Shown piece by piece: positions 49,649 through 60,213 of a stretch of DNA of 64,000 nucleotides (positions within the stretch are counted from its first letter, which is position 1; each line of letters starts with the position of its first letter). Made by a program: the position numbers and the translations under genes. Location: positions 398,734-462,733 of the forward strand of contig MSJH02000792.1 in assembly GCA_001931875.2 (NCBI GenBank). Reading direction: 5' to 3'. The stretch is from Byssochlamys sp. IMV 00236 (lineage: Eukaryota > Ascomycota > Eurotiomycetes > Eurotiales > Thermoascaceae). A model generated the notes under the pieces. The model did no database searches, had not been told where the DNA came from, and saw only the letters and a list, made by a program, of their open reading frames with translations.

Positions 49649-50863
49649 ATGATGGCCGACACTACTACAAAAGCATCCCCCGTGGAGTCGTTGCCACTCC
49701 CTGCGGGTGTCACGTCCAGAATCGTCAAGACGGCCGCCCTCTCGTTCCACATTCTTGAGGCCGGATACTCTCCAGCGCGCGATCGTCCTCTCGTGCTGCT
49801 GCTGCATGGCTTCCCCGAGTTGGCCTTCTCCTGGCGCAAGGTGATGCCGCGCCTGGCGGATGCTGGGTTCTATGTCGTCGCCCCCGACCAGCGCGGGTTC
49901 GGCCGCACGACGGGCTGGGACGACCGGAGTTTTGAACTGGTCGATCTCGCAACCTTTTCGCTGACCACGCTGGTGCGCGACATGGTGGTCTTGGTCCATG
50001 CCCTGGGCTATCACTCCGTCCGATGTGTCGTGGGCCATGACTCGGGCGCCGTGTCCGCCGCCATGTGCGCGCTTGTCCGCCCAGATTTCTTCCGCAGCGT
50101 CGTCCTCCTGAGCCATCCGTTCAATGGCACGCCTGTGCTGCCCTTCAACACGGCCAACGACCCGGCTGCTGCTTCGGCGGCGAGGGCCAGCGGCGGCGCA
50201 GAGGGCGCGGCACCCGATGTCCACGGCGCACTGGCAGCGCTGGGCCGGAAACACTACAAATGGTACTACTCGACCGAGTCTGCCAACTCGGATATGATGA
50301 CGGCCGCCCAAGGGCTTCAGCATTTCCTGCGGGGATATTTTCACCTCAAGAGCGGGTCGTGGGCCCGCAACGACCCGCATCCTCTCGGCGCCTGGACCGC
50401 ATCCGAACTGGCCCAGCTGCCATACTACTACATCATGCCCTTGGATGCCACCATGCCTGAGGCTGTTGCGCTGGATATGGCCAACGAACCTCCCGCAGAC
50501 CAACTCGCATCTCACTCCTGGCTTCCAGACGCGGACCTGGCCGTCTATGTTGCTGAATACTCCCGCACCACCTTCCAGGGCGGCCTGAATTGGTATCGAG
50601 TCCGTACGGCAGCCGGTGGCCGCTACACCCACGACTTGGATACGTTTGCAGGGAAGAAGATCGAAGTCCCCTGCGCCTTTATCTCTGGTCGACAGGACTG
50701 GGGGACCTACCAAGAGCCTGGGGCCGTCGAGAAGATGGCTAACGGTACTGTGTGTACGGATTTTCGCTTCTTGCAGATTGTTGATGGCGCGGGCCACTGG
50801 GTGCCCCAGGAGAAGCCGGAGGAAGTCGTCGAAGGGATCCTTCGACTGATCAACAGCATTTGA
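49649..50863 (+). CDS. Epoxide hydrolase-like alpha/beta hydrolase
   Basis: Single exon, 404 residues from the ATG at 49649. It is an alpha/beta hydrolase of the soluble epoxide hydrolase type, adding water to epoxides. Visible motifs are LVLLLHGFPELAFSWRKVMP (oxyanion HGFPE), PDQRGFGRT, the nucleophile elbow VVGHDSGAVSA with Asp at the nucleophile position (as in epoxide hydrolases rather than Ser esterases), SGRQDWGTYQEP at the charge-relay acid, and GAGHWVPQEKPEEV with the catalytic His. A cap region with tyrosines (KWYYSTES, LNWYRVRT) fits epoxide activation. It is much more GC-rich than the flanks (about 60 percent by eye). That explains a long open frame on the opposite strand, and may reflect strong codon bias or separate ancestry. 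Confidence 0.9.
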   Translation: MMADTTTKASPVESLPLPAGVTSRIVKTAALSFHILEAGYSPARDRPLVLLLHGFPELAFSWRKVMPRLADAGFYVVAPDQRGFGRTTGWDDRSFELVDLATFSLTTLVRDMVVLVHALGYHSVRCVVGHDSGAVSAAMCALVRPDFFRSVVLLSHPFNGTPVLPFNTANDPAAASAARASGGAEGAAPDVHGALAALGRKHYKWYYSTESANSDMMTAAQGLQHFLRGYFHLKSGSWARNDPHPLGAWTASELAQLPYYYIMPLDATMPEAVALDMANEPPADQLASHSWLPDADLAVYVAEYSRTTFQGGLNWYRVRTAAGGRYTHDLDTFAGKKIEVPCAFISGRQDWGTYQEPGAVEKMANGTVCTDFRFLQIVDGAGHWVPQEKPEEVVEGILRLINSI

Positions 50864-51287
50864 GTGACACGACATGTAGTATTCTGATTTCATTCTTCGG
50901 TCTCGATTTGATCTGTACCTCATGTTTTAGCTCTGTGGGCCGTATGCCGCCACACTCACTGCGGGCAGTGCTCCATAAGTAATATATCCAGAATACACCT
51001 GCTGATAACATGTATTTGCACTCGTAGGATAATACGTCTATTTCTTATTGTCTCAAGATGCACATGCCGCATTCTTAATACATATCATTTTCCAGAAAAA
51101 CATGCATTGCCTATTCTGGCATTTGGACCAGCGGCACGAGCATGTCTATATAGTATTCATTTATCATATCACGACAGGCCACTTCTCAAGAAAACTAAAA
51201 ATCAAACTAGAGATTTCTACTCCATATAGCTAGATAATAAATAACTTGCTCCAACCTGCTCCAACCCACCCACCGCCTCTAAACCAC
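50864..51287. other. Convergent 3' region
   Basis: 424 AT-rich bases between two converging gene ends. Nothing else is seen. Confidence 0.55.
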
Positions 51288-52173
51288 CTAACAACCCTCT
51301 CTCACCAAGTCTCTATAAGGATTATTCGGATCCTGCTCCTCTTCCTCCACAGACTGAATCGTCTTCTTCACCCGACACGGATTACCAACCGCAACCGAAT
51401 ACGGTGGAATATCCGCCGTGACAACGGATCCCGCCCCGATCGTCGAACCCTTCCCGATCCTAACTCCTGGTAAAATCACCACATTACCTCCGATCCAGCA
51501 ATCATCCTCGATGAAAATCGGATGGCCGAACTCGACGCCCTTCCGTCGTGACAGAACGCTGGTATCATGACCGGCGGTGAAAATACTCACTCCGGTAGCG
51601 ATCTGGACTCGGTCTCCGATCACAACGAGGCTTGTGTCGAGGACTGTTAGGCTATATTATTCATTTCTTATTATCAGCAATTCCATTCCATGCGGAAAGG
51701 AGAAAACGCCGGGCGAGGGGAAGGGGGGTATACTAACTTCCAATTAATAAAACAATCCTTCCCGATAATGATATTACATCCGTAATCAGGTAAGAAAGGC
51801 GGCTCTATAAATGTCCCATCGCCAACTCTTCCAACGACTTTGCGTAGGAGTTCGAGACGCTTCTCGTAGATTTGATCATATGGGATACTCTTCGTGTCTA
51901 AACTGTTGTAGTCGGATGTCACGCCACGACAGTAATGGCGAGCTTCGATGAGTTTGGGGTTGATGGGGTTGTACCTGTATACATATATAGATATTTGATG
52001 AGTAATTTAAAAATTCATTATTATTATTGGAGTGATTTGGTTGTATGTTCCGTCGCAAGCCCAACAACTTACATCATTCCGGAAATCATGCGTTCGTATT
52101 CCTCGCACATTGGCACCCTAGGCAGATCGCGGGCGAGGGCGATGATTTCAGGACGCTTTGCGGTCGCAGCCAT
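51288..52173 (-). CDS. Maltose O-acetyltransferase-type (left-handed beta-helix) acetyltransferase
   Basis: Three exons, 52173-52073, 51974-51738 and 51651-51288, give 233 residues, all in phase. It is a member of the maltose/galactoside acetyltransferase (NodL/LacA) family, which transfers acetyl from acetyl-CoA to a sugar hydroxyl. The N-terminal Mac-type segment (MCEEYERMISGM) and the start NPINPKLIEARHYCRG precede the hexapeptide repeat coil: PDYGCNIIIGKDCFINWNLT, VVIGDRVQIATGVSI, HPIFIEDDCWIGGNVVILPG, VRIGKGSTIGAGSVVT. The catalytic His is in FTAGHDTSV. The end, PYSVAVGNPCRV, is the usual closing turn. It is cytosolic, with no signal peptide. The sugar acceptor is not predictable. Confidence 0.9.
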
Positions 52174-52883
52174 GATGTTGGTTGGTGGTCTTTCTGATGT
52201 GTGTTGATGAGGAGAGTTGGTATTGATGTGTGTGCGGGACAGAGAAATAGATATATGTCTAGGTATGGTGTTTATTTTTGCCCCCACTTTTCTGTGAATG
52301 AATCAAACACTGCCAATGGACTGATCGTCTCCATCCATGTACCTACCTAGGTACCTTCTGAGATATAGTAAGTAAGTAGCTCGCCAGGTTCTGTGCAGAA
52401 ACTCTCTGGTAGAGTATGGCTATGGCGTCAGGTTCAGGCCGGGCTGCCGCTTTAAGTAGGTGTTCGGTCAGCCCCGAGGTTTCCCCGCGTAGACTACTTG
52501 TGGCTTGCTTCCAGATGGGTAACAGAGAGCGTCTGGATTGTCTTGGGTTCAGGAAAGATATATAGTATTCTAAGCTAAAAAAATAGTGATGTGCAATAGA
52601 GTGCCTGGAATCTGTGGCGTACTAATGCCCTTAATAGTACTATTGCTGTGTTCTTTTCTTTGAGAGCTACCTCATCGTTTATGGATTGGCCTCGAGTATG
52701 TGGAGGGAAGATGGGAAAGCCTGATAGAGCCCAGACAAATATCTATCTATATATCTATATAGAAATAAATTTACGCGGCACAATGTTCGAGATAGAAAAT
52801 ACCCAAGGCCCCACGATTCATCTTTCTGAATATCCTGGATACCCGAGTCTAATCCGTTCAGTCCCCTTCATTTGCCCAATCCA
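52174..52883. other. Intergenic
   Basis: 710 bases. A palindromic ACCTACCTAGGTACC run lies near 52337. It should contain the promoter of the acetyltransferase. No gene is seen. Confidence 0.5.
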
Positions 52884-54386
52884 TCATATATAATCTTCTC
52901 CACGCGCTCCGAACAACCCATGACCTCGACATCTACACCATGAACTTATCAGTCTCCAACCGCATACTAGAACCTGGATTCCGTACCTACCTCCAAAAGG
53001 AAGAATTTGCGACGCAACCATTCCACCAATTCCATTCTGTCGGTCAGCAAACCAGAACAAATTCGCTATCCCTGACCAGGAGGCCGACCCTACTGCGCTT
53101 CCAGTTGGACTTTTCGTATGGCTCAAAGAGAACGATAGCCCCCATCCCTCAGTTAAGTCATCGGCAGTAGGAACCATAGGGAAAGTTTTGGTGAGTAACG
53201 GCTTCGCTGCCGGTATATACTCGTTGCAATGCCTCGGCATGTGTGGAATTTGATCCGTAAACATCTCTGCAAGAGCATTAGACGGGTTATGAGTGATTTT
53301 TGAAACCCGGTAATAATGACTAATTTCCTACCTTTAACAGTTTCTGGTCTGAGAATCTGCACGCCAGTGTGTGGACTCGTCCCATCGTTTAACAGAAGAG
53401 CTAGAATCCCTAGACGCTTTCTATCAGCATCTTCTATCCATCAAGTTACGTTACTTTTCCCACTTAGACGAATCATACGGCAGTACTCAACTGGATTCCC
53501 AAAACAACCTGCACCACCCATACAAAAGCGCCTTTCCTTTCCAGATCTAGGAGGAAGGAAAGGATATCGAAAGACATGATCCGTGACGCTCAATGACCCA
53601 TCCTTTCCTCGTTGATGCATAAAAGCCAGGTTAGCCTTCATCTTAGCATTTGGAAAGAAAGAGATATTCTCGATCCCCAAAGGTTGGAGAATGAACGTTT
53701 GGAAATAATCTTCTAGTGACAGGCCTGTTACCCGCTCAACGAGGACACCTGCCCAGTCTAATCCGACACCGTATTGGAAACGGGTTCCAGGCTGATTAAC
53801 GAGTGGGAGATGCAGGACGTCGTTTTCATGGCCTGAAAAGTCGTCGATGCCGATGGGACGAGACCAGTCGCGTAACTTGAGGTCCTCATGGGCATATCCG
53901 AAGCCGGCTGTTTTTAGCCCAAAGAAGTCAACTAAACAGGACTGCTATTACAAAATATCGCTTAGGTTTCGATCTCTCACATGTATGACATAGTAACATC
54001 CGCATCGTGATAGCTCTATCCTTCTCCACCAGGCAAAAGTCGCCATCAGGAGCCCGCTCCAGGACCCGAACATCTCTTAACTCCGGCGCAAGAGATTCGA
54101 TCTGACTGGAATCATCCAAGGATATTTTCCCTTTCTCGACCAGCTGCATAACAGCGATACTCGTGATTAACTTCGTACACGAAGCTATCCAAAACGTCGT
54201 GTCCAGAGTCATTGGGGTCTTGTTACCGAGACCCGTCTTACCGGAGGCGTGGCTGAAGATGATCTCTCCGTCCTTGTTTACGGCGCAGTAAACAAGGCCA
54301 GGAATACCGGGTGAAGTGCCAGAAGTCCTGCTGTCTATTTCTGTGCGAGCGGCGGCTTCTGCGCTGGGGGAAAGTATCGTCGACAT
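52884..54386 (-). CDS. Class C beta-lactamase/LovD-type serine transesterase
   Basis: Four exons, 54386-53981, 53907-53470, 53409-53332 and 53266-52884, give 434 residues, with all phases matching. It belongs to the penicillin-binding/class C beta-lactamase fold, which in fungi includes acyl transesterases such as LovD and small-ester hydrolases. The catalytic SxxK reads IASCTKLITS (about residue 75). The Tyr of the YxN-like motif is in RFQYGVGLDWAGVLVE, and HTSGFGYAHEDLK is rebuilt across intron 1. Intron 2 (53469-53410) contains the only in-frame stop (TGA). Removing it joins EYCRMI to RILALLLNDGTSPHTGVQIL, as homologues need. The C-terminus after SQILPFGG reads GRYGIQVLVCGW and is atypical, so the last 30 codons could be mis-spliced. 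Substrate unknown. Confidence 0.8.
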
Positions 54387-55054
54387 TGTGAGGAATGCGA
54401 AGTAGTGGGAATCCAAGAGTTGGGGGAGATCGGAGGGATTCTCTGCTAATTCGAGATTGAGTCGTCCGAAGAGATAAGACCGTCACCACCCCTGCGAGCA
54501 CCAAGGAGGCCAAGGAGTATGATACACAGTAGCCATGAACGACTGAATTCGGTTAGAAGGATATAAAGATCAAAGAGCTGTCCTACCCCGCGACCCATAA
54601 AATATCGCTAAATCTTAGAGGCGGAAGGAGCTGGCGGTCTCCACTATAGAAGCTCAGATAAATATAATCATCTATTCAGGAAATCAGGATACAAATGAAG
54701 TCCTGGCTGGTTGGCAATTTGGTGGATTGCACTAGATAGAGACAAGGTTACAGGAATCTTAGCGTTCAGGACCTATATCTACAGTAGAATTGGGATAACA
54801 GGAAAGAGGTATTCTACGTGTATACTCTGCTCTGATAAGTTGATTCGAATGGGAGTTATGAAAATCCTGGAACTTCGCAGTAAATATAAGAACTACTGAT
54901 TTATCGTGAGGCTCGTCATGATGTTGATACGTCTTCTGCCGTGGGACATCGGGCTGGAGAAGAGGAAATAAGAGGGGTATATAGCTATGAATTATATAGC
55001 AGCTGACAGTAGGCTGCAGAACATGAAAAAAATCAACACGCAGAGTCTATATCA
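54387..55054. other. Intergenic
   Basis: 668 AT-rich bases containing the promoter of the transesterase gene and the 3' end of the X325 gene. No gene is seen. Confidence 0.5.
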
Positions 55055-55897
55055 TTACAAAAAGAGGCCGGCCAGCAGCAATGGAAGCAGGTAAAGAACA
55101 TTCAAGGGTGATACTCCAAGATTGGAGGCGATGGACGAGGTGGTGGATGCTGTCGTGTAGACTTGCGCAAATGAGAGATCGCTGGAATTGAAGCAGTTAT
55201 CGCGCGTCACCTCTGCGACGTCTGCTGGGTCTGCGAATTCGATGTCGACGCACTGGAGATAAAGACCGTGTTAGCTGGCGCTTCAAACAGTATCACAATA
55301 GCCGCAAATTGTTACGCACGTTATATAGTGAAGCACCGTGTTTGGCTACTTCGATGACCTGAATGGTCGCATGGTCACCAACATTGACGGAGATGTTGGC
55401 TGGCAGCGGGACTTGGGGTAGACAGAAAGTTCCTGGATACGGTTGATCTGTCGGGCCAATGAGCTCGAAGGGGGAGATCATAACATGGCTCATGTTTGGA
55501 GGGACCGTTCCCAGACCCAAGTTGATATAAAAAAAGGCCGTTGCATGTCCCTGGAACCAGCCTGGTTGGAACGATACCGCTCCGCCTCCGACAGGCCATT
55601 TTGTTCGATTTGTTGAGGTAGGCATTCCTCCGCCTGCGTGTTATTGTTAAGGGAGGTCACACCGACTGTGATTCTGGGCAACTTACAGGGATACTGCCAT
55701 TGCATGCCGTATGGAAAAATCGAACTCCCATTCACAACCGTCTCGCCGAGACCATTTGCTTCTTCTACGGTGCCGTTGGTCATGAGATTGTTCCCTCGAT
55801 ATCCAGGATACACGATGACCGTGTGGGCACTGGCTAGCCCGGCATAGAGCAGCGCAGCCACTGCTGTCCATATCGAGATCGTTATTCGCGAATACAT
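55055..55897 (-). CDS. X325/BIM1-like secreted copper-site (LPMO-related) GPI protein
   Basis: Three exons, 55897-55687, 55633-55320 and 55252-55055, give 240 residues. The signal peptide (TAVAALLYAGLASA) is followed directly by HTVIVYPGYRGN. The mature protein thus starts with His, the N-terminal half of a copper histidine brace, as in the X325/BIM1 family related to lytic polysaccharide monooxygenases but without known cellulolytic activity. Family features follow: FPYGMQWQYPCGGMPTSTNR, WPVGGGAVSFQPGWFQGH, YINLGLGTVPPNMSH and CVDIEFADPADVAEV. A serine-rich linker and a hydrophobic C-terminus (NVLYLLPLLLAGLFL) indicate a GPI anchor. The likely role is cell-surface copper handling, as for Bim1 in Cryptococcus, or wall modification. 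Confidence 0.88.
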
Positions 55898-57788
55898 GGT
55901 GGGCAGTCGACCGTATAGCGGACCCTGGTGGGAGCAGTGCTTCCACAGCAGCCTCCGTCCGGGAGCAGGACCTGGAGATAAGGAGTATATAAACCTGCGC
56001 TGTATTCGCTTTTTGTGACTCTGCAAAGACTGCCTCGCTGTCCGGGAGAATCAAGAATCCACGATGATCTTTTGACCATGCGGATCGCACGTCTTTTTGA
56101 GGGGACCGACTACTCGTCTTTTCGTCGCGCAGGGAATCTCAGCAGAGGCATTAGATTGGCTCACTGACCTGCGGAGGACGATGTGATGGAGCAGCATAGT
56201 CGGCGGCCATGTCGGCGATACTGCGTCTCTGCCGACTTGATTCGATGAGCGCTGACGGGGATCTTGCTTCCCTGTCTGTCTGCCAAACCACTCAGCGCTG
56301 TCCGTCCGCCATGAAGAAACACAAACTGGGCTGCGGCGAGTGACCAACCGATGTTCTGCGATCAAAGGGACGAGGGGATCAAAAGACCGTTGCTGCAAGT
56401 GCCATCACATCCGCTCAGCGATGCTATCCCGTTTGTGCTATCTTATTCGTTCACCTTCGCGCACTATGCAAGCGCCCAAACCAACGCTAATGGAAACTTT
56501 GGGTGTTTAAGTAGTCGATCCCACCGTTCTCTAGACCACGGCGCGTACAGCTGAACGGTGACTCGACGAACTGGAAGCAGATGGCCCATTCAACGTGAAG
56601 GGCGCACCGGAGGATTGACAGACCCGAGGCCTCATACTTGGACGAAGGTTCTTTCTATGGCCCATCGGATTATCACCCGACATGGGCGCTTGCAGAAGAT
56701 AGTGGTTGATTGTCGGATAAGCTTCTCTCGTGCTATTGCAATGATAATACCAAAAATAATAATAGATCATGACGCCTACATGCATTGTTCCGATCGACTG
56801 CTATGTATCTGAAGAATTGCGGGGCCGTCGCATCCGATGCGATATGAATGCTCTTCACCACAGGGTCAGCTATTTTCGTCCCTAAGCAGAGTAGTTTTGA
56901 ACACGGCGAAAGTTCCTGCGTATATTCTCTTCGCGTTGTTTGAATACCAGGGCAGCTAGCTAGCTTGGTACATGCGAGCACCATATGAACTAGCTGCTCT
57001 GAATCTTTGATCGTATTTTCCACCGGCACAAGGCTCCTTTCCTGTATATGCCAGGCATTCGGGGGAGATCCATCCTGCGTTAGCGCCCTGAAAGGCCACA
57101 CAGAGTCACAGACAAGCTCTGGAGGTAGATGAACGCTTATCTCGTCCTGCTGTTCTTTCAATCAGTTGCTCCATCTGGTCTCTGCCGTCGCTCATTGGCC
57201 CGTCTGGGCGGAGAGCTCTCATCTGCGGCGTTTATTCCTGTGCATGATCTCGGGCGACTTCCTCGACGGCGGCAGGATGAGCACGGTGCGGGCGAAGGAT
57301 TTTTCCAGACCGTTTGATCGATTCGATCTATATGGCCAGGGAGATGTGATGACTCCAACCAAGATCTGTCGAGAGGCACATACAGATATCCACCGGCGGC
57401 TTGATCTGCAGCGTGCTCAGGTGATGTCGTGACCTGTCTCGACCTGTACCCTGTGTTGCGCCTGAGATACCGGGATGAGCTCCTCTCAACCTAAAACTCT
57501 ATATATTCGCTTTATTTTGAGTCTCTTTATCTCTCAATTTGAATATTGATCCTAAGACTTTTAGCCAGTATATGTCACTCTAAATGTGTAGACAATTATG
57601 TGGCCTTTTAAACAACTGTGAAGAAAGCTCTATTTTCTCATCTTGGCCTTTGACAGATTCATGAAAACGTACGGCACACGCCTTGTGACACACACTCAAA
57701 TCTTTCATCTCCCTCGTATTGATTCTTGATGACTGAGGAAACAGAAGTGAGATTGATGGAAGATTAAAACGGTATCTCCACATACCCG
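55898..57788. other. Intergenic
   Basis: 1.9 kb without a supported gene. Frames at 56733-57161 (minus) and 57129-57432 (plus) have no family signature. No repeats stand out. Confidence 0.45.
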
Positions 57789-59174
57789 CTACCTCTCTGA
57801 AGAAAAACGAGCAGTGCACTCTTCTTTATATGCCTTCAGCTGCTCCATTTTTGTTTGTATAAATGACTCCATCTCTGCATGTGCCTTGTCGTCCAGTAAC
57901 TCAACATCCACATCACCGTCATGTAGTGCAGCCCAATAGATGGTGTCCACATCAAAACTCTTTCTTGCTGCATAATCAAACCAGAAACGCCCAGTCCTCC
58001 ATGATTCGCGCATCTGGGTAGAAAGAAGTGGTCTATCGGATTGCTTGCGCCCTAATGCTGTTTCCTTTTCCACTTCTTCTAACGCTTGCAGGAACTGCTC
58101 CATTCTGGGCTCATAGAGGGCCAAAAATTCGTTCATAGAGCCGCGGTCAAGCCACATTTCTGGTCCAGATAGCAACAACCACCAAGGCGGGTCATACGTG
58201 AACTCGGCCGGCATGGAATTTGTGAACTCAAAATCGAGCACAGCGGTAATACGGAGTGTTTCTGGGTTTACAAGCATGTTTGAGGGTCGCATGTCGTCGC
58301 AAAAGGGTATAAATGGCCCACTGTCCTTAGTACAGTACTTTGGGATAAGCTGTGCAAACCGATGACGGGCAATGAACCGCCACTGAGCTATTTCCGGATC
58401 ATCGGCGAGGTTGCGCTGGGTCCAAAGGTGGGCCAGGTGCTCGTTCGCGACTGATCTCAGGTAATCGCTTGCACGGTCAAACCGTGCGGTAGGAAACTGA
58501 CCATCAGGGTAGCCAGCAACAGTCACCAACTCGTTCATGTTGTATGTTAATGGCCGCCCGGCAACGTGCCATGTATCCGAAGCGTGATCCTTCGAGATGG
58601 CTCCGATGTGAGTAAACGTAAGTTGAGAAAGTTGAAGCATGTAATAGGCGATTTGATGATAAATCTTTTCTAGTACTGTGTTGTCGATGTTTGGGTTTAA
58701 AACCACGTCTTCTTGATCTGGTTGCTTTAAGATAGTCGACAAAAGCTCTCCATCAACATAATCCATGATAATAAATGGACCAAGTTGTTGTGGGCTCTCA
58801 GCAATTAAGCCCCAGCTGTGAATGCGAGGGACAGGAATATCAGTGTTTTGGCGAAGGTATTCCATGATCTGGACCTCGTTTGTAACCTTTTCGTCCCTAT
58901 AAGCTGTAGCCGTGTGTCCCGGTTTGGGGAATCGAATAATAGCGTCCGGCCCTCCATCGCTGAAGCTGAAGCGGAAGCTGAAGTTGAAGGAACCCTTAAG
59001 AAAACCCACATACTTTCCAGTTCCCACTCCGGCCCGGCGACTAGCAACAAAAATTGCTAATTCAGCCCTTGAGTCAAAAGCTTTATTTAACCAAGCCCTG
59101 CATTCATCATCACCGTTGGTCTCTTGTAACTCGTCAAAATATGTCTTGAGTGACGATGTCGTCTGTGGCGGCAT
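57789..59174 (-). CDS. Aminoglycoside phosphotransferase (APH)-family kinase-like protein
   Basis: Intronless, 461 residues from the ATG at 59174 (MPPQTTSSLKTYFDELQET). It is a fungal APH/choline-kinase-like fold protein. Visible features are a glycine-rich strand (FLKGSFNFSFRFSF), AIIRFPKPG (lysine/ATP region), a YLRQNTDIPVPRIHSWGL hinge, GPFIIMDYVDGELLST, and the catalytic and metal motifs FCDDMRPSNMLVNPETLRI and AVLDFEFTNSMPAEFTYDPP. The first reads D-D-M-R-P-S-N in place of the usual H-x-D-x-x-x-x-N; the second keeps an Asp before a Phe-Glu where typical proteins have DWE. Such proteins are abundant and expanded in Eurotiales. The substrate is unknown, and antibiotic resistance should not be assumed. 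Confidence 0.85.
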   Translation of the reverse strand: MPPQTTSSLKTYFDELQETNGDDECRAWLNKAFDSRAELAIFVASRRAGVGTGKYVGFLKGSFNFSFRFSFSDGGPDAIIRFPKPGHTATAYRDEKVTNEVQIMEYLRQNTDIPVPRIHSWGLIAESPQQLGPFIIMDYVDGELLSTILKQPDQEDVVLNPNIDNTVLEKIYHQIAYYMLQLSQLTFTHIGAISKDHASDTWHVAGRPLTYNMNELVTVAGYPDGQFPTARFDRASDYLRSVANEHLAHLWTQRNLADDPEIAQWRFIARHRFAQLIPKYCTKDSGPFIPFCDDMRPSNMLVNPETLRITAVLDFEFTNSMPAEFTYDPPWWLLLSGPEMWLDRGSMNEFLALYEPRMEQFLQALEEVEKETALGRKQSDRPLLSTQMRESWRTGRFWFDYAARKSFDVDTIYWAALHDGDVDVELLDDKAHAEMESFIQTKMEQLKAYKEECTARFSSER

Positions 59175-59502
59175 CTGAGGAAGTGGGATATAGATAGATG
59201 GTAAGTGAAAAGAAAAGCCGGCTAGACAGAGTAACTTTGTGGAACCTAGCACCAGCCCGTTAGTAACAGAACTTTGACCGGGTCAGATAATATAACGTAG
59301 ATGGAATGTAGAGGATAAGAAAGGCTGCCGGCGTAGATTAATATTATGCTGTTTCAGATCGACAACCCCTGAACTTAATAATTAATTAACTGAAGGGAGC
59401 GGTGAAAAGCTTGGTTAGTAAAACTAGCTAATAACTACCTATCTTGACTGTTCTTTGCAATTGGAAGGCGGAAAGCTTCTCAATGCTAGGATAGGTAATG
59501 TT

Positions 59503-59951
59503 ATGTGGCGCAGCCCAGAGGCGCAAGTTGGAAAAGGTATTGGGAAACCTTCAGGATTATTCTCTTATGGACTTCTTGTAAGTTGAACTATTGCCAATTT
59601 GCCAGGTTAAAAGGTTGTTGCTTAAAGTTGTTTCAGTGTCTCTATGTGATAACAGGTATCGAAACACTACACCCAGATTTTAAAGAGCTGAAGGAAGCTG
59701 GAATTGAGCCTGAGCTGGAGATCATGAGCCGATTAATCACATTCTTCGGTCCTGTCCCGTCTGGACTAATACCTACTTGTGTTAACGATGAAAGATGGGG
59801 TGCCATCTTAATGGAACTTTCAGAGACAACAGCTGAGAATCCAGACATGCGATTTAATCAATGGACAGAAGAGACTTTCCCGAATCTCGATACCGAAACA
59901 AAGACAGTGATAGCCATGATCTATCTCAATGTATCAGGTTTAAGTATGTAA
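59503..59951 (+). pseudogene. 5'-truncated protein kinase C-lobe fragment
   Basis: Two joined exons, 59503-59577 and 59637 to about 59951. The first reads MWRSPEAQVGKGIGKPSGLF-SYGLL, the activation-segment APE-type motif and helix F of a eukaryotic protein kinase. A GT-AG intron then joins it to CLYVITGIETLHPDFKELKE and MSRLITFFGPVPSGLIPTC, TEETFPNLDTETKTVIAMIY. This is the C-lobe only. The N-lobe, HRD catalytic loop and DFG are absent in the 300 bases between here and the APH gene. The frame ends shortly after IYLN, before a full C-terminus. It is best read as a relic left by deletion or rearrangement of a fungal kinase gene. Confidence 0.65.
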
Positions 59952-60213
59952 AATATATGCAATTCTTTGATGCTTGTTGTCACTCTTGTCCTCCGTTCCA
60001 AATACAGGGCACGGCTCGCGCTGATTGGCTGAGACTCTGGCCAACCGTCTGCCGTATAACCGCCGAGATCCCATCGAGCAGATTTCGTCGCACTGCTAAA
60101 AATGTTCCGCAATAAGGAGTAACTGAGGATTCTCCAGGGACCAGTGCCCTCAAGATATTCGTACCCCTAGACAAGTCGCGATTACGACCAATCTAGGTAC
60201 TCTCTGTCGCATC

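Noticed and set aside
49637..50923. Long minus-strand open frame (428 codons) opposite the epoxide hydrolase-like gene
   Set aside because: An antisense shadow of a G/C-ending-codon gene; it has no recognisable domain and the plus strand has all catalytic motifs.
57129..57432. Overlapping plus-strand frames as a small gene
   Set aside because: No homology recognised, no consistent start or splice signals, and both alternative frames look equally random.
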